A stretch of DNA of 48,794 bases from an uncultured Clostridia bacterium (GCA_947631335.1 CANRKZ010000005.1:1-48794); one strand, 5' to 3'; shown: positions 18,126 to 26,500, numbered from the stretch's first letter. Notes: generated by a model from the letters alone, not told the origin. Made by a program: numbers and translations.

Positions 18126-18494
18126 TCACTTAATTAAAATTGCTATTGCTTTAGAATATCTTTCCTTGTACTTTCTGTCTTTTTCAGTTACTGGCTCTTT
18201 TCTGGCTAAATCACTATCATGTCTTAAATCATCTAATTTCACCTTGCAAGTAATTGGATTATTTTTCAAATATAATATTTATATCTTATACAACATCGTA
18301 AAGAAGTGCAACAATACATTCTTCTGTTTCCATTTGCTCTGCCAAATGAACCGGATAATACAAATAAGGAAACCTGATTTATTATTTCGTTCATGATGAG
18401 TATTATAAACTATCTTCATAGCTTTTTTAGTATAAATCACCAATAAATCTTCATTTAATAATAGCCTATTTGTATCATTACGTACTAATTCCAT
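18126..18494 (-). pseudogene. Remnant of a RelA/SpoT-like HD-domain protein
   Basis: ATG at 18494 begins MELVRNDTNRLLLNEDLLVIYTKKAMKIVY...HHERNNKSGF, the start of a family of small HD-domain (GTP-pyrophosphokinase-like) proteins. A one-base loss near 18370 changes frame; the continuation reads YYPVHLAEQMETEECIVALLYDVV and meets a stop. After a missing middle part, NPITCKVKLDDLRHDSDLARKEP and KYKERYSKAIAILIK complete the C-terminus at 18126. About 50 residues are deleted. The HD pair itself is altered (LLYDVV for LLHDVV). Recognised by family pattern; dead gene. Confidence 0.75.
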
Positions 18495-18585
18495 ATAATC
18501 ATTGTATCATTTCATTATCTAGTTAACAATTAATGTATTATGTCAACTCTATTTATTAATCTCAAAAATTTTATAAAGTAAAAAA

Positions 18586-18618
18586 GACCAGAAATTAGTT
18601 TTTCTCTAACTTCTAGTC
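18586..18618 (-). terminator. Terminator of the GT4 gene
   Basis: Imperfect stem (GACCAGAA...TTCTAGTC plus TTAG/CTAA) followed by a T-run on the minus strand, about 90 nt after the stop. Confidence 0.55.
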
Positions 18619-18706
18619 ATCAATTATTTGTAACAATTTATACAAAATTTTATTTAATTTTATTGCTATTCTTCTATGGAGAATTCATTATAATTAATTA
18701 AAAAAT

Positions 18707-19921
18707 TTATGTTTCATTATATATTTTTATAAATTCATTTATTAGAGCATCTTGTGAATATAATGTTTCTATTTTATTAGAAATTACATTTCTATCAAAT
18801 TTAATATCTCCATCCAAAATTTTAGTTACTGACTTTGCTAAACTTTCTGCATCTTCAACATTTACTAATATACCAACATCTGGAGTTACAAAATCAGGTA
18901 ATCCACCTTCATTTGTAGCTACCACTGGAGCACCACAAGCCATAGCCTCAATAGCAACTAGTCCAAATGGTTCTCTTCTCGATGGTACACAAGAACAATC
19001 AGCAATATTATATATTTCTTTAAGCTTGCTTTGTGGTTGATTTCCTACAAATTTTACATTTTTTAATTCTAATTCTTTTGCTTGTTTTTGTAGTAAATCT
19101 CTTAATTCACCATCGCCTGCTATTATAGTTAAAATATTAGCTTTTTCATATATTGCTATAGCATTTAAAAGTACATCTACACCTTTAAAATGTGTTAATT
19201 TTCCCACAAAACTTACTACTTTATCATAATTTTCTATCCCAAGAGAATTTAATACTTTAATTTTGTCTATACTATCATCTTTTGAAAAAACACTCATATC
19301 TACGCCATTTCTTATCCATTTAGTTTTTCCTTTTGTTTTTGGTAGAATATTTTCTGCTAATTCATTACTATCCTTAGAAATTGTAACAATCGCACTTGCG
19401 TATTCTGCTGCCTCATTTGCCCAATTAGTCCCCCAATTTTCCTTTCTTTTTTGTTCATCTTGTATTCCCATTATATCTGTTCCGTGGCATGTTATTATCA
19501 TTGGTATATTATATTCTCTGCAACATTTAGTTGCAATTCCTGCTAATGTCCAAATATGCTGAGCATGTATTATATCTGGCTTAAATTCTTTAATTACTTC
19601 ACTAATTTTTTTATAGAAAACTTGCTCGTATTCCTTCTTTTGCTCTAAAGTCATATCTTTGAAATTAAATGTGCTCCTTGGATGTGTTGTAAAACAAGGA
19701 AAATTCATATCTATTTGATTTACTCCAGAAATTCTTTCTTTATTTTTAAAAAATACCGGATACAGCTTAATATTTTCATAGTGTTCATATTCTTTCCTGT
19801 TTTCTGGAAAAATAATAGCTGTTTCAATTCCCTTTCTTGTTAGTCCTTTAGCAATATTAGCAGTGTATACTCCGCTACCAGAACCTGTTAACGGAAAATG
19901 ATTAATAAATAATACTTTCAT
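18707..19921 (-). CDS. Family 4 glycosyltransferase (GT-B)
   Basis: 404 residues. GT4 marks: FINHFPLTGSGSGVYTANIAKGL at the N-terminus, DIIHAQHIWTLAG, CHGTDIMG, WIRNGVDMSVF, FVGKLTHFKGVDVLL, IIAGDGELRD and the donor-binding SRREPFGLVAIEAMACGAPVVATNEGG. It likely transfers a sugar from a nucleotide-sugar to a lipid or polymer; acceptor unknown. It lies between spoVD (123-nt gap) and the decayed segment, with its own terminator, and is not a usual member of the dcw cluster; its insertion probably accompanied the cluster's break. Confidence 0.85.
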   Translation of the reverse strand: MKVLFINHFPLTGSGSGVYTANIAKGLTRKGIETAIIFPENRKEYEHYENIKLYPVFFKNKERISGVNQIDMNFPCFTTHPRSTFNFKDMTLEQKKEYEQVFYKKISEVIKEFKPDIIHAQHIWTLAGIATKCCREYNIPMIITCHGTDIMGIQDEQKRKENWGTNWANEAAEYASAIVTISKDSNELAENILPKTKGKTKWIRNGVDMSVFSKDDSIDKIKVLNSLGIENYDKVVSFVGKLTHFKGVDVLLNAIAIYEKANILTIIAGDGELRDLLQKQAKELELKNVKFVGNQPQSKLKEIYNIADCSCVPSRREPFGLVAIEAMACGAPVVATNEGGLPDFVTPDVGILVNVEDAESLAKSVTKILDGDIKFDRNVISNKIETLYSQDALINEFIKIYNET

Positions 19922-20044
19922 CTCATCATTCCTTTCGCTTCTATATTATCATAAATTTCAAAAAATATAAATAGACTTTTCTATATTTATTTTACTGTCC
20001 TTTAATTGTAATAATGATGATATTTTTCATTATTTAGTTATCAA

Positions 20045-22036
20045 CTAATATGTTATATCAACCTTATTTCCCTTATTAATTATAATTCCTGCATTAGGAA
20101 TCTGTTCTTTCACTATTACATTTCCTTTATCTAATTCTTCTGATTCATTTTCTATCATTAATTCTAATCCATTTTCTTTTAAAATTTTCTCTGCTTCTTC
20201 TATTGTTTTTCCTATAATATCTGGTGTTTGTATTTGCTCAATTTGTTCTACCTCTTCTTGATTTCCTTGATTTACTTCTAAATAAGGTAAAATTTCACTA
20301 AATATCTGCCCACCTACTGGTGCTGCAACACCTCCTCCTTGATGTCCTCCTTCTCCTGTCGGATTATACAACGTAACTAATACAACAACTTGAGGATTAT
20401 CAATTGGTGCTACACCACAAAAAGAAGTTACATATTTATTGGTATTTACTCCATCTTCTGATGTACCTGTTTTACCTCCGATTCTATAACCTGCAACTTT
20501 AGCATTTTTACCAGTACCTTCTGCTACAACAGATTCCATCATACTTAGAACTTTTTCAGATGTCTGTTTTGATATAACTCTTTCATATTTTTCTACGGGC
20601 ACATCTGTAATTTCTTTAGTTTCACTATTTACTATTTGTTTTATTACTCGTGGTTTTATACTTTCTCCACCATTTGCAATAGCTGATACTGCTGTAACTA
20701 GCTGAATAGGTGTTATCTCAAATCTTTGGCCAAAACTAATTGTTGCAAGTTCTACTGGTCCTGCCTTTTCTTCTGCCAAGAAAATACTACCTGCTTCTCC
20801 TGGTAAATCAATATTTGTTTTATTCAATAACTTAAATTTATTTAGATAACTATAATACGTATTTACCCCTATTTTTTGACCTAACCCTATAAATACTGGA
20901 TTGCAAGAATTCATTAATGCTTGTCTTAAACTTTCTGATCCATGTGGTCTATAATATCTCCAACATTTAATTCTTACTCCTGCGACTTCTATTGCTCCTG
21001 TACAAGAAAATTCTCCTTCATTATCTGTGTCAGTTATTCCTTCTTCTAAAGCTGCAGAAGAAGTAATTAATTTAAATACAGAACCTGGTTCATAAGTATC
21101 GGCTATTGCTTTATTTCTCCATACAGCTTGTAAATTTTTTGTTTTTTCTGCTTGTTCCATAGAATCCCAGTTTTGTCTTAATTCTTCTGTATAAGCTTCA
21201 TATGGATTATTTAAATTATAAGATGGATACGTTGCCATCGCTAAAATATCTCCGTTTTGAGGATTCATTACCACAATATTTCCACCATCTGTACATTGAT
21301 TATCAATACAAGCTTCTTCTAAATATTTTTCTACAATTGATTGAACAGTAAAATCAATTGTTAAAATCAAATCATTTCCATCAGTTGCTGAAACATAGTT
21401 TTCTCCTTCGTGACCGATTTCTCCACCTTTAGCATCTGTATGTCTTTGAATACTTCCTTGTTTTCCTTTTAATTGATTATCATATTTAGCTTCGATTCCA
21501 TCTAAACCCTGATTATCACTTCCACAAAAACCTATAATTTGTGAAGCAAAGTTACTATAAGGATAATATCTTTTAGTATCTTCATCTATATTAATTCCTG
21601 TTGTAATATTATTCTGTTCCATCCACAATCTCAAATCGTCTGTTTTTTCCTTTTCTACTTTTTTAGCAATTGTTTCAATAGAACTCCTTTTTGTTACTTT
21701 TTTTAGAGTATTGTCATAGTCAAGTTCAAATAAATCTGATAATTTTTTTGCTACTTTTTCTTTATTCTCTTTTGCAATATTTCCAGGATTTACTGTTATT
21801 GTTTCAACAGTACTACTAACAGCTAGTACTTTTTGTCCTGTTGCATCATAAATAGTTCCTCTTTTAGGATTTATCTTCCTATCCAGTGTTTGTTGTTGAT
21901 ATGCCAGACTTGTTAATTCACTACCTTGAATAAATTGTATAAATCCTAATCTTCCAATCAAACAAAATATAATTAAAAAACATATAAAAAGCATGTTTCT
22001 CATTTTCTTTTTACTAGAAAGTTTTGTTGTAACCAT
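20045..22036 (-). CDS. spoVD: SpoVD/FtsI-type class B penicillin-binding protein with one PASTA domain
   Basis: 663 residues. One N-terminal membrane segment (about 13-32), a dimerisation domain (RGTIYDATGQ...), then the transpeptidase: SVFK (Ser319-Lys322), SCN (377-379) and KTG (522-524). A PASTA domain (TPDIIGKTIEEAEKILKENGL) ends the protein. In Clostridia the dcw copy after ftsL is called SpoVD or PBP2B/FtsI; it cross-links septal or spore-cortex peptidoglycan with its SEDS partner FtsW/SpoVE. Strong AGGAGG before the ATG. It is about 68 nt after ftsL. A close paralogue with two PASTA domains is at 27512. Confidence 0.9.
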   Translation of the reverse strand: MVTTKLSSKKKMRNMLFICFLIIFCLIGRLGFIQFIQGSELTSLAYQQQTLDRKINPKRGTIYDATGQKVLAVSSTVETITVNPGNIAKENKEKVAKKLSDLFELDYDNTLKKVTKRSSIETIAKKVEKEKTDDLRLWMEQNNITTGINIDEDTKRYYPYSNFASQIIGFCGSDNQGLDGIEAKYDNQLKGKQGSIQRHTDAKGGEIGHEGENYVSATDGNDLILTIDFTVQSIVEKYLEEACIDNQCTDGGNIVVMNPQNGDILAMATYPSYNLNNPYEAYTEELRQNWDSMEQAEKTKNLQAVWRNKAIADTYEPGSVFKLITSSAALEEGITDTDNEGEFSCTGAIEVAGVRIKCWRYYRPHGSESLRQALMNSCNPVFIGLGQKIGVNTYYSYLNKFKLLNKTNIDLPGEAGSIFLAEEKAGPVELATISFGQRFEITPIQLVTAVSAIANGGESIKPRVIKQIVNSETKEITDVPVEKYERVISKQTSEKVLSMMESVVAEGTGKNAKVAGYRIGGKTGTSEDGVNTNKYVTSFCGVAPIDNPQVVVLVTLYNPTGEGGHQGGGVAAPVGGQIFSEILPYLEVNQGNQEEVEQIEQIQTPDIIGKTIEEAEKILKENGLELMIENESEELDKGNVIVKEQIPNAGIIINKGNKVDITY

Positions 22037-22103
22037 AAAAAAATCCTCCTAATTTATTCTATTAGAAAGATTTTTCTTTATGCAAAATTGCCGAAAGGTT
22101 ATT

Positions 22104-22607
22104 TTATTTATGAAGGATTTTATCTAAAAATTGTTCAAACCAATTTTTTTCTTTTTCAATTACTGGTTCCTCTGATACAGATTCTACATAATCTTTCTTT
22201 GGCAAACTAACATATAAAGTTTGCTTATTTGTTAATTTTTGCATCCCTAGTTTTTCTTTTGCCAATTTTTCAATTGTATTTAGATTTAACCCATTTTCTA
22301 TGTTTACTTTTAATTGCTCATTCTCTTTTTGAAGAGAAGCTAATTCTTTTTTTCGACTTTGTACTTCACTAAATTTTTCATTAATTTGAGAGTTTCTATA
22401 ACTTATGGTTAATAGTAAAATGAATATAGCAACTACAATTAACGTTACTTTTGTTTGTCTTTTCTTTTGCTCTTTTGATATTTTTACACCTTGTTTTGGC
22501 CTATCTTCTACTACTTTTAGCTGGTTTTTTCTTCTTTTTTTGTTTGGTCTATATTCTGGTTGTAATTTTCTTGGACTGGTGCTATATTCATATCTATTTC
22601 TTGCCAT
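22104..22607 (-). CDS. ftsL: FtsL/DivIC-like cell-division protein
   Basis: 167 residues: a basic cytoplasmic region of about 50 residues, one membrane segment (about 52-67, VTLIVVAIFILLLTI), then a coiled coil (SEVQSRKKELASLQKENEQLK) and a short extracellular tail. This is the layout of FtsL, the bitopic protein that bridges FtsW and its PBP at the septum. Position between rsmH and spoVD is the usual one. The ATG has GGAGGTGAG ahead. The cytoplasmic part is longer than in many FtsL proteins and very Lys/Arg-rich. Confidence 0.85.
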   Translation of the reverse strand: MARNRYEYSTSPRKLQPEYRPNKKRRKNQLKVVEDRPKQGVKISKEQKKRQTKVTLIVVAIFILLLTISYRNSQINEKFSEVQSRKKELASLQKENEQLKVNIENGLNLNTIEKLAKEKLGMQKLTNKQTLYVSLPKKDYVESVSEEPVIEKEKNWFEQFLDKILHK

Positions 22608-22624
22608 AAGTTACTCACCTCCTT

Positions 22625-23555
22625 TTATTTTTTTTCGAATATTCTTAGTTTAGCACTTTTACTTCTTGAGTTCTCTAATTGTTCTTCTTTTGTAGCAATG
22701 ATTGGTTTTTTAGTTATAATTTCACCTAAGGATTTTGCTCCACATACACAATAAGGAAAATCTTTTGGACATGTACATTTTCCTTTTGCCTCTAAATATG
22801 CATTTTTCACTACTCTATCTTCTAATGAATGAAATGTTATAATGCATAGCCTTCCTCCAGGATTTAGACAGTTAATACAATCTTTAACAGTTGTATATAA
22901 TGGTTGTATTTCATTATTAACCTTGATTCGAATAGCTTGAAATGTTCTTTTGGCAGGATGTCCATCCTTTTGTTTTGCTTTTGGTATAGATTTTTCGATA
23001 ATCTGAACTAATTGCTTAGTGGTACAGATTGGCTTTTCTTTTCTTGCTATACAAATATTTCTTGCAATTTTTTTTGAAAATTTTTCTTCTCCATATTCAT
23101 AAAGAATATTAGCTAATTCTTTTTCTTCATAAATATTGACAATTTCTTTTGCTGTTAACTTCTGAGATTGATCCATCCTCATGTCTAATTGATTTTCCCC
23201 AAGATAGCTAAAACCTCTATTCTTTTCATCGAGCTGATAGGAAGAAACTCCTAAATCTAATAAAATCCCATCTACCTTTTCTATTTTTAGATTTGTTAAT
23301 ATCTGTTTGATATTGTCATGATTATCATGGATATATTGTACATTTTGAAACTCTTTTAAGTTATTTCTTGCAGCTTTTAGTGCTTCTTCATCTCTGTCAA
23401 TTCCAATTAACATACCTTTTTTCGATAACTTTTTTACAATTTCTTTGCTATGCCCTGCTCCTCCGAAGAGTTCCATCTACATAAATACCTGTTGGTTTTA
23501 TCTTTAGTCCTTCTATACATTCTTCTAACATTACTGGTTTATGCTTAAATTCCAA
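22625..23555 (-). CDS. rsmH: 16S rRNA m4C1402 methyltransferase RsmH, read through a CGGA +1 site
   Basis: Methylates C1402 in the ribosomal P site. The gene starts at TTG 23555 ([17 protein letters not shown]) with AGAGGTG ahead. At codon 31 the zero frame reads CTT-CGG; skipping the C gives D-G-T-L-G-G-A-G-H-S, the SAM-binding motif, and the frame then runs through [23 protein letters not shown] and [12 protein letters not shown] to the stop at 22625. The total of 309 residues is normal. An internal ATG (23476) gives a shorter ORF but lacks a binding site and the conserved N-terminus. Since the site is so early, almost the whole protein depends on it. Standard dcw position before ftsL. Confidence 0.92.
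23462..23465 (-). other. CGGA +1 frame-change site in rsmH
   Basis: Coding strand reads CTT-C-GGA-GGA. The zero-frame CGG is at 23465-23463; GGA-GGA starts the GGAGHS SAM-binding loop. Confidence 0.88.
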
Positions 23556-23583
23556 TTTAACACCTCTGACAAAATCTACTCTA

Positions 23584-23805
23584 ACGTATTTTAGCTGGCA
23601 ATTTTATTAAACTACCAGCTGTATCATTACCTTTTTTGTTTTTCTTTTGGTTTTTTGTTTTCTTTTGTACATTTATCTTTTGTACATTATTATTTTCTTT
23701 TGTACTTTTATCTTTTGTAATGTTTTCTTTTGTATTTACTTTTTCTTTTGTAAATTTCTTTTTTATCTTATGTATTTTATCTTTAGTACTTTTTTCTTTG
23801 GCAAC
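23584..23805 (-). other. Repeat-rich lysine-coding open frame without a start codon, between mraZ and rsmH
   Basis: The spacer of about 270 nt contains several minus-strand copies of TACAAAAGA with short spacers. One frame is open for 74 codons up to TAG at 23583-23581 and reads as xTK(D/E)(K/N) units and a [14 protein letters not shown] end. No ATG, GTG or TTG start or binding site fits it; it begins just after an in-frame TAA. A-rich DNA has few stops, so this may be chance. It could instead be a leader or the remnant of a gene. Confidence 0.35.
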
Positions 23806-23824
23806 TTATATAAACTTTTACAAG

Positions 23825-24250
23825 TTATATACCTAACATTGTCATGTTTTCTGCTATTTCATCTGCTGATATATTTTCATCACATTTTTCCCATACATTT
23901 TTGTTCCATATTTCTAATCTTGTTCCCACTCCAATTATCACTACTTCTTTTTCTAAATTTGCTGCTATTCTTAAGTTACTAGGAATTAGAAATCTTCCCT
24001 GTTTGTCAATTTCACATTCCGTTGCACCTGACAAGAAAAATCTTACAAAGTTTCTAGCATTTCTATCTGATAGAGGTAGCGCCTTTAATTTTGTTTCGAA
24101 ATTTAACCACTCATTTTGTGAAAACGCAAATAAACATCCATCTAGTCCTTTTGTCACAATGAATTTTTCTCCCATATCTTGTCTTAATTTAGCAGGCATA
24201 ATTAATCTACCTTTTGCATCTAGAGAATGCTCGTATTCACCAATTAGCAA
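23825..24250 (-). CDS. mraZ: Transcriptional regulator MraZ
   Basis: 141 residues with two SpoVT/AbrB-like repeats, each with the family's DxxGR core: [19 protein letters not shown] at the N-terminus and [17 protein letters not shown] in the second half. MraZ forms rings that bind direct repeats before its own operon and represses the dcw cluster. Such repeats are visible upstream (24268-24304). The start is TTG with AGGTG ahead. It heads the cluster mraZ-rsmH-ftsL-spoVD. Confidence 0.93.
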   Translation of the reverse strand: MLIGEYEHSLDAKGRLIMPAKLRQDMGEKFIVTKGLDGCLFAFSQNEWLNFETKLKALPLSDRNARNFVRFFLSGATECEIDKQGRFLIPSNLRIAANLEKEVVIIGVGTRLEIWNKNVWEKCDENISADEIAENMTMLGI

Positions 24251-24267
24251 TTATCTTTCACCTCTCT

Positions 24268-24304
24268 CCACTTTTTCACCACTTTGTTCCACTTCTCTCC
24301 ACTT
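24268..24304 (-). promoter_or_regulatory. Four MraZ boxes upstream of mraZ
   Basis: Four minus-strand copies of AAGTGG (forward CCACTT at 24268, 24279, 24289 and 24299) with 10-11 bp periodicity, as known for MraZ operators (AAAGTGG/GTGG-type repeats). They lie between the likely promoter and the start codon, so MraZ would block its own transcription. Confidence 0.8.
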
Positions 24305-24311
24305 TAGATAA

Positions 24312-24340
24312 ATTTTAATATAACTTTTTATATTTTGCAA
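24312..24340 (-). promoter_or_regulatory. Candidate dcw promoter
   Basis: On the minus strand TTGCAA (24340-24335), 17-bp spacer, TAAAAT (24317-24312), directly before the MraZ boxes. Confidence 0.45.
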
Positions 24341-24503
24341 GCTTTTTTTAAAATTTTTTAATATTTTTTTAATTTTTTTTCATTTTTTCCTATTTCTAAA
24401 ACAATCAGTAGTATTTTTTTATCTTTTTTCTTATTAATAGTTCGTTTTATTTTAACTTATGACTTGCTATACTTTTTATAATAAAAGTTATAGGAGGAGC
24501 TAT

Positions 24504-24887
24504 ATGAATAGTGTAGAAAAAAATTTAAGAAAAAATATAGGGAAAAAAATAAAATTAGCACGAACTAAGGCAGAATATACACAAGAACAATTAGCCGAAA
24601 AATTATCTTTGTCTGCAAGATATGTAAGTCAATTAGAACGCGGTATAGCTTTTGGAAGTGCAACAACGATAACTAATATTTGTAAAGCTCTTAATATCAA
24701 TTCTGATTTCTTATTTCATGATTTAATTCAATGTGACTCACCTATTATAAATGACTTAATCGACCAAAACTTCCTAGAAAGTTATCTAAAATTAGATACT
24801 TATAATAAACTGGTTATAGATACTATTACAAGGGAATTAGTGAAATTACAAAAGAACGAAGATGAATCTTTTAAAAAGAAGGCATAA
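24504..24887 (+). CDS. XRE-family helix-turn-helix regulator
   Basis: 127 residues. The HTH_3 domain spans about residues 8-62 (KKIKLARTKAEYTQEQLAEKL, then SARYVSQLERGIAFGS). A C-terminal helical part has no ligand domain. AGGAGG precedes the ATG; a perfect TATAAT lies at 24477-24482. It is a single-gene unit between the divergent mraZ operon and the convergent M15 peptidase gene. Target genes unknown; such small regulators often control themselves or neighbours. Confidence 0.85.
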   Translation: MNSVEKNLRKNIGKKIKLARTKAEYTQEQLAEKLSLSARYVSQLERGIAFGSATTITNICKALNINSDFLFHDLIQCDSPIINDLIDQNFLESYLKLDTYNKLVIDTITRELVKLQKNEDESFKKKA

Positions 24888-24903
24888 AATAATGCCTTCT
24901 TTT
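24874..24903. terminator. Bidirectional terminator
   Basis: Perfect 12-bp stem (24874-24885 with 24892-24903, 6-nt loop) between the convergent XRE and M15 genes, overlapping the stops of both. Confidence 0.85.
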
Positions 24904-25582
24904 AGTTTATAGTAGTTCCAGTAGGTCCTGTACCTACTACTGCTTCTTGTAAAGAGCGCCACGTGTTACATCCTACAACTCCATCTGCAACTAGTCCTCT
25001 TGAACGTTGATAAGCAAGCACTGCATTTTGTGTTGCATAGCCGAATATTCCATCTAATCCATTTGTTCGATATCCCAACGTATTTAAATCATCTTGAGCA
25101 ATCAAGACATAATTACTTAAACTACCTCTTTTTAAAGTCGGATATCCTCCTGTAGAACATGCCGGTGCTCCAAATCTTCTATCAAAATGAACCCATGTAG
25201 GTGTTAAAGAAATAGGTTCTACATAGTACCAAACTCCTGAACTGTTTGCTAAATCCCATAAAATTCTTCTTCTATTTGGTGTCAATGTTTGACCTACATC
25301 AAAAGCAACTCCAGCATAATGTTGACTCTGGTTTCCGTGTCCTCCTTCATAGGGCCTTTTGAATGCAAATCCAACTGGAATTGGTGCTCCAAATATATAT
25401 CTTTGACTATTCCAGCTTTGCATTGTCCTTTTCGTAGTCCATAATATATTACTTTTACTTGCTCCTCTAAATTCTCTTACTCGTAAAGTTCCATTTGTAT
25501 TATACGGCATAGATTCTGCTTCGCCCCTATAATATGTTTCCATTCGATCTGTATCATTATTGAACACTAATATTTTTGCCAC
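24902..25582 (-). CDS. M15-type peptidase-like protein with C-terminal peptidoglycan-binding domain
   Basis: 226 residues. The middle has a D-Ala-D-Ala carboxypeptidase/M15-like site: QHYAGVAFDVG (His and Asp ligands, about residues 88-98) and WVHFD (about 131-135). The C-terminal 70 residues are a PG_binding_1 domain (IAQDDLNTLGYRTNGLDGIFGYATQNAVLAYQ...). No signal peptide is visible, so it may be released on lysis or put into the forespore coat. GTG start with AGGAGG ahead. Clostridial homologues appear as spore-cortex or phage-derived amidases; this one stands beside a small regulator. Confidence 0.75.
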   Translation of the reverse strand: MAKILVFNNDTDRMETYYRGEAESMPYNTNGTLRVREFRGASKSNILWTTKRTMQSWNSQRYIFGAPIPVGFAFKRPYEGGHGNQSQHYAGVAFDVGQTLTPNRRRILWDLANSSGVWYYVEPISLTPTWVHFDRRFGAPACSTGGYPTLKRGSLSNYVLIAQDDLNTLGYRTNGLDGIFGYATQNAVLAYQRSRGLVADGVVGCNTWRSLQEAVVGTGPTGTTIN

Positions 25583-25647
25583 AGCTATAATCCTCCTTTT
25601 AGTTTTTTACTATTTTATGATAGATTCTAGCTTTTGGTGTATTATAA

Positions 25648-25685
25648 AAAATAAAAGGTCTAATTTAAATTAAACCTTTTATTTT
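25648..25685 (-). terminator. Sortase gene terminator
   Basis: 12-bp stem (AAAATAAAAGGT with its complement) with an AT-only inner palindrome and a T-run on the minus strand. Confidence 0.75.
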
Positions 25686-26436
25686 ATACCGCTTTTGCTT
25701 TTACAATCACTCTCATTTTACTATCATTTGTACAAGTAATTAAAGTTATCTCTTTTCTACCATTTGTCAATTGGGAAGTACAGCTTAAATCTTCTGGTAC
25801 TACTTCAAATTTATTATATACAGAATATCTAAGTGTTCTTCCTTCTGCATCTGTTATTTCAATTACATCACCATTTTCCAAAGTTGGTACTTTACTAAAA
25901 AATCTTTTGTTTCGATAATTATGTCCTACTATGCAAAAATTTCCTACTTCATTTGGATTACATCCCCAAAATTTAGTTGGAGATATTTTTAATAGTGATT
26001 CTGTTTCTTGTGCTGAATCGGTTTGGCCATCCAATATTGGATATTGAACATTAATTTTAGGAATATTAATGGTTCCTATAGTTGTATATTTGTATCCATC
26101 ACTTGTTTTTTGTTGACCTTTTGATATATTAGTATCTTTTTGTTGATCTTTTGATATATTAGTATCATTTACACTTTCCTGCTGCTCATCTAAAACTACA
26201 ATTAAAATATTGTTTTTAGCTATTGTTGTATCATTTTGAACATCGTTATTAAATTCATCCAGAATGCCTAAAGATGTTTCTTCACTTTTATTTCGATCAA
26301 ATTCTGCATAAATATAGATGGAAATTAAAATGCATACCAAAAAAATAGACAATAAGAAATTAAACTTATAAATCCTTTTTTTTCTTTTTAATTCAGGTGT
26401 AATATACAATTTTTCAGTAATTAAAATTTGATTCAT
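25684..26436 (-). CDS. Class D/E-like sortase
   Basis: 250 residues with one membrane segment (about 25-45) and the sortase site: His172 (VGHNYR), Cys235 (TLITCTND-type box) and Arg242. The domain starts IGTINIPKINVQYPIL, typical for clostridial class D/B sortases that join proteins to the wall or to each other. Between membrane and enzyme lies a flexible linker with a tandem repeat (residues 91-110, DTNISKDQQK twice). It follows rsmA by 64 nt. No LPXTG-type substrate gene is in the window. Confidence 0.85.
   Translation of the reverse strand: MNQILITEKLYITPELKRKKRIYKFNFLLSIFLVCILISIYIYAEFDRNKSEETSLGILDEFNNDVQNDTTIAKNNILIVVLDEQQESVNDTNISKDQQKDTNISKGQQKTSDGYKYTTIGTINIPKINVQYPILDGQTDSAQETESLLKISPTKFWGCNPNEVGNFCIVGHNYRNKRFFSKVPTLENGDVIEITDAEGRTLRYSVYNKFEVVPEDLSCTSQLTNGRKEITLITCTNDSKMRVIVKAKAV
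26107..26166 (-). repeat. 30-bp tandem duplication in the sortase linker
   Basis: Two adjacent 30-bp units (26107-26136 and 26137-26166) differ at one base and encode a ten-residue repeat. It keeps the frame, so it looks like a recent slippage duplication. Confidence 0.9.
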
Positions 26437-26500
26437 TTTATTCTCCTATTATACTTCTACTATTATATTATAACATATTGTCAGCTCATTTTAAATACTT

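Larger units (their letters stand above)
17454..18706. other. Decayed segment interrupting the dcw cluster
   Basis: About 1.25 kb with no intact gene between murE and a GT4 gene. It holds a pyrB remnant (17720-17978), a remnant of an HD-domain protein (18126-18494), a promoter candidate for murE and the GT4 terminator. 17546-17719, 17979-18125 and 18495-18585 show nothing I can name. Confidence 0.75.

Noticed and set aside
18279..18494. A 71-codon ORF as a gene with an in-frame CGG
   Set aside because: Homology shows the frame is lost by a one-base deletion before this CGG; the ancestral frame reads CCG. It belongs to a pseudogene.
2188..23476. The half-ORFs of rarA, ruvA, mraY and rsmH as separate genes or pseudogenes
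   Set aside because: The downstream halves have no ribosome binding sites, both halves keep full family sequence up to the same base, and one skipped C gives normal length.
23640..23780. TTTTGTA repeats as a CRISPR array or plus-strand genes
   Set aside because: Units are about 10-15 bp with irregular spacing, and the plus-strand ORFs there are low-complexity Phe/Leu shadows without binding sites.
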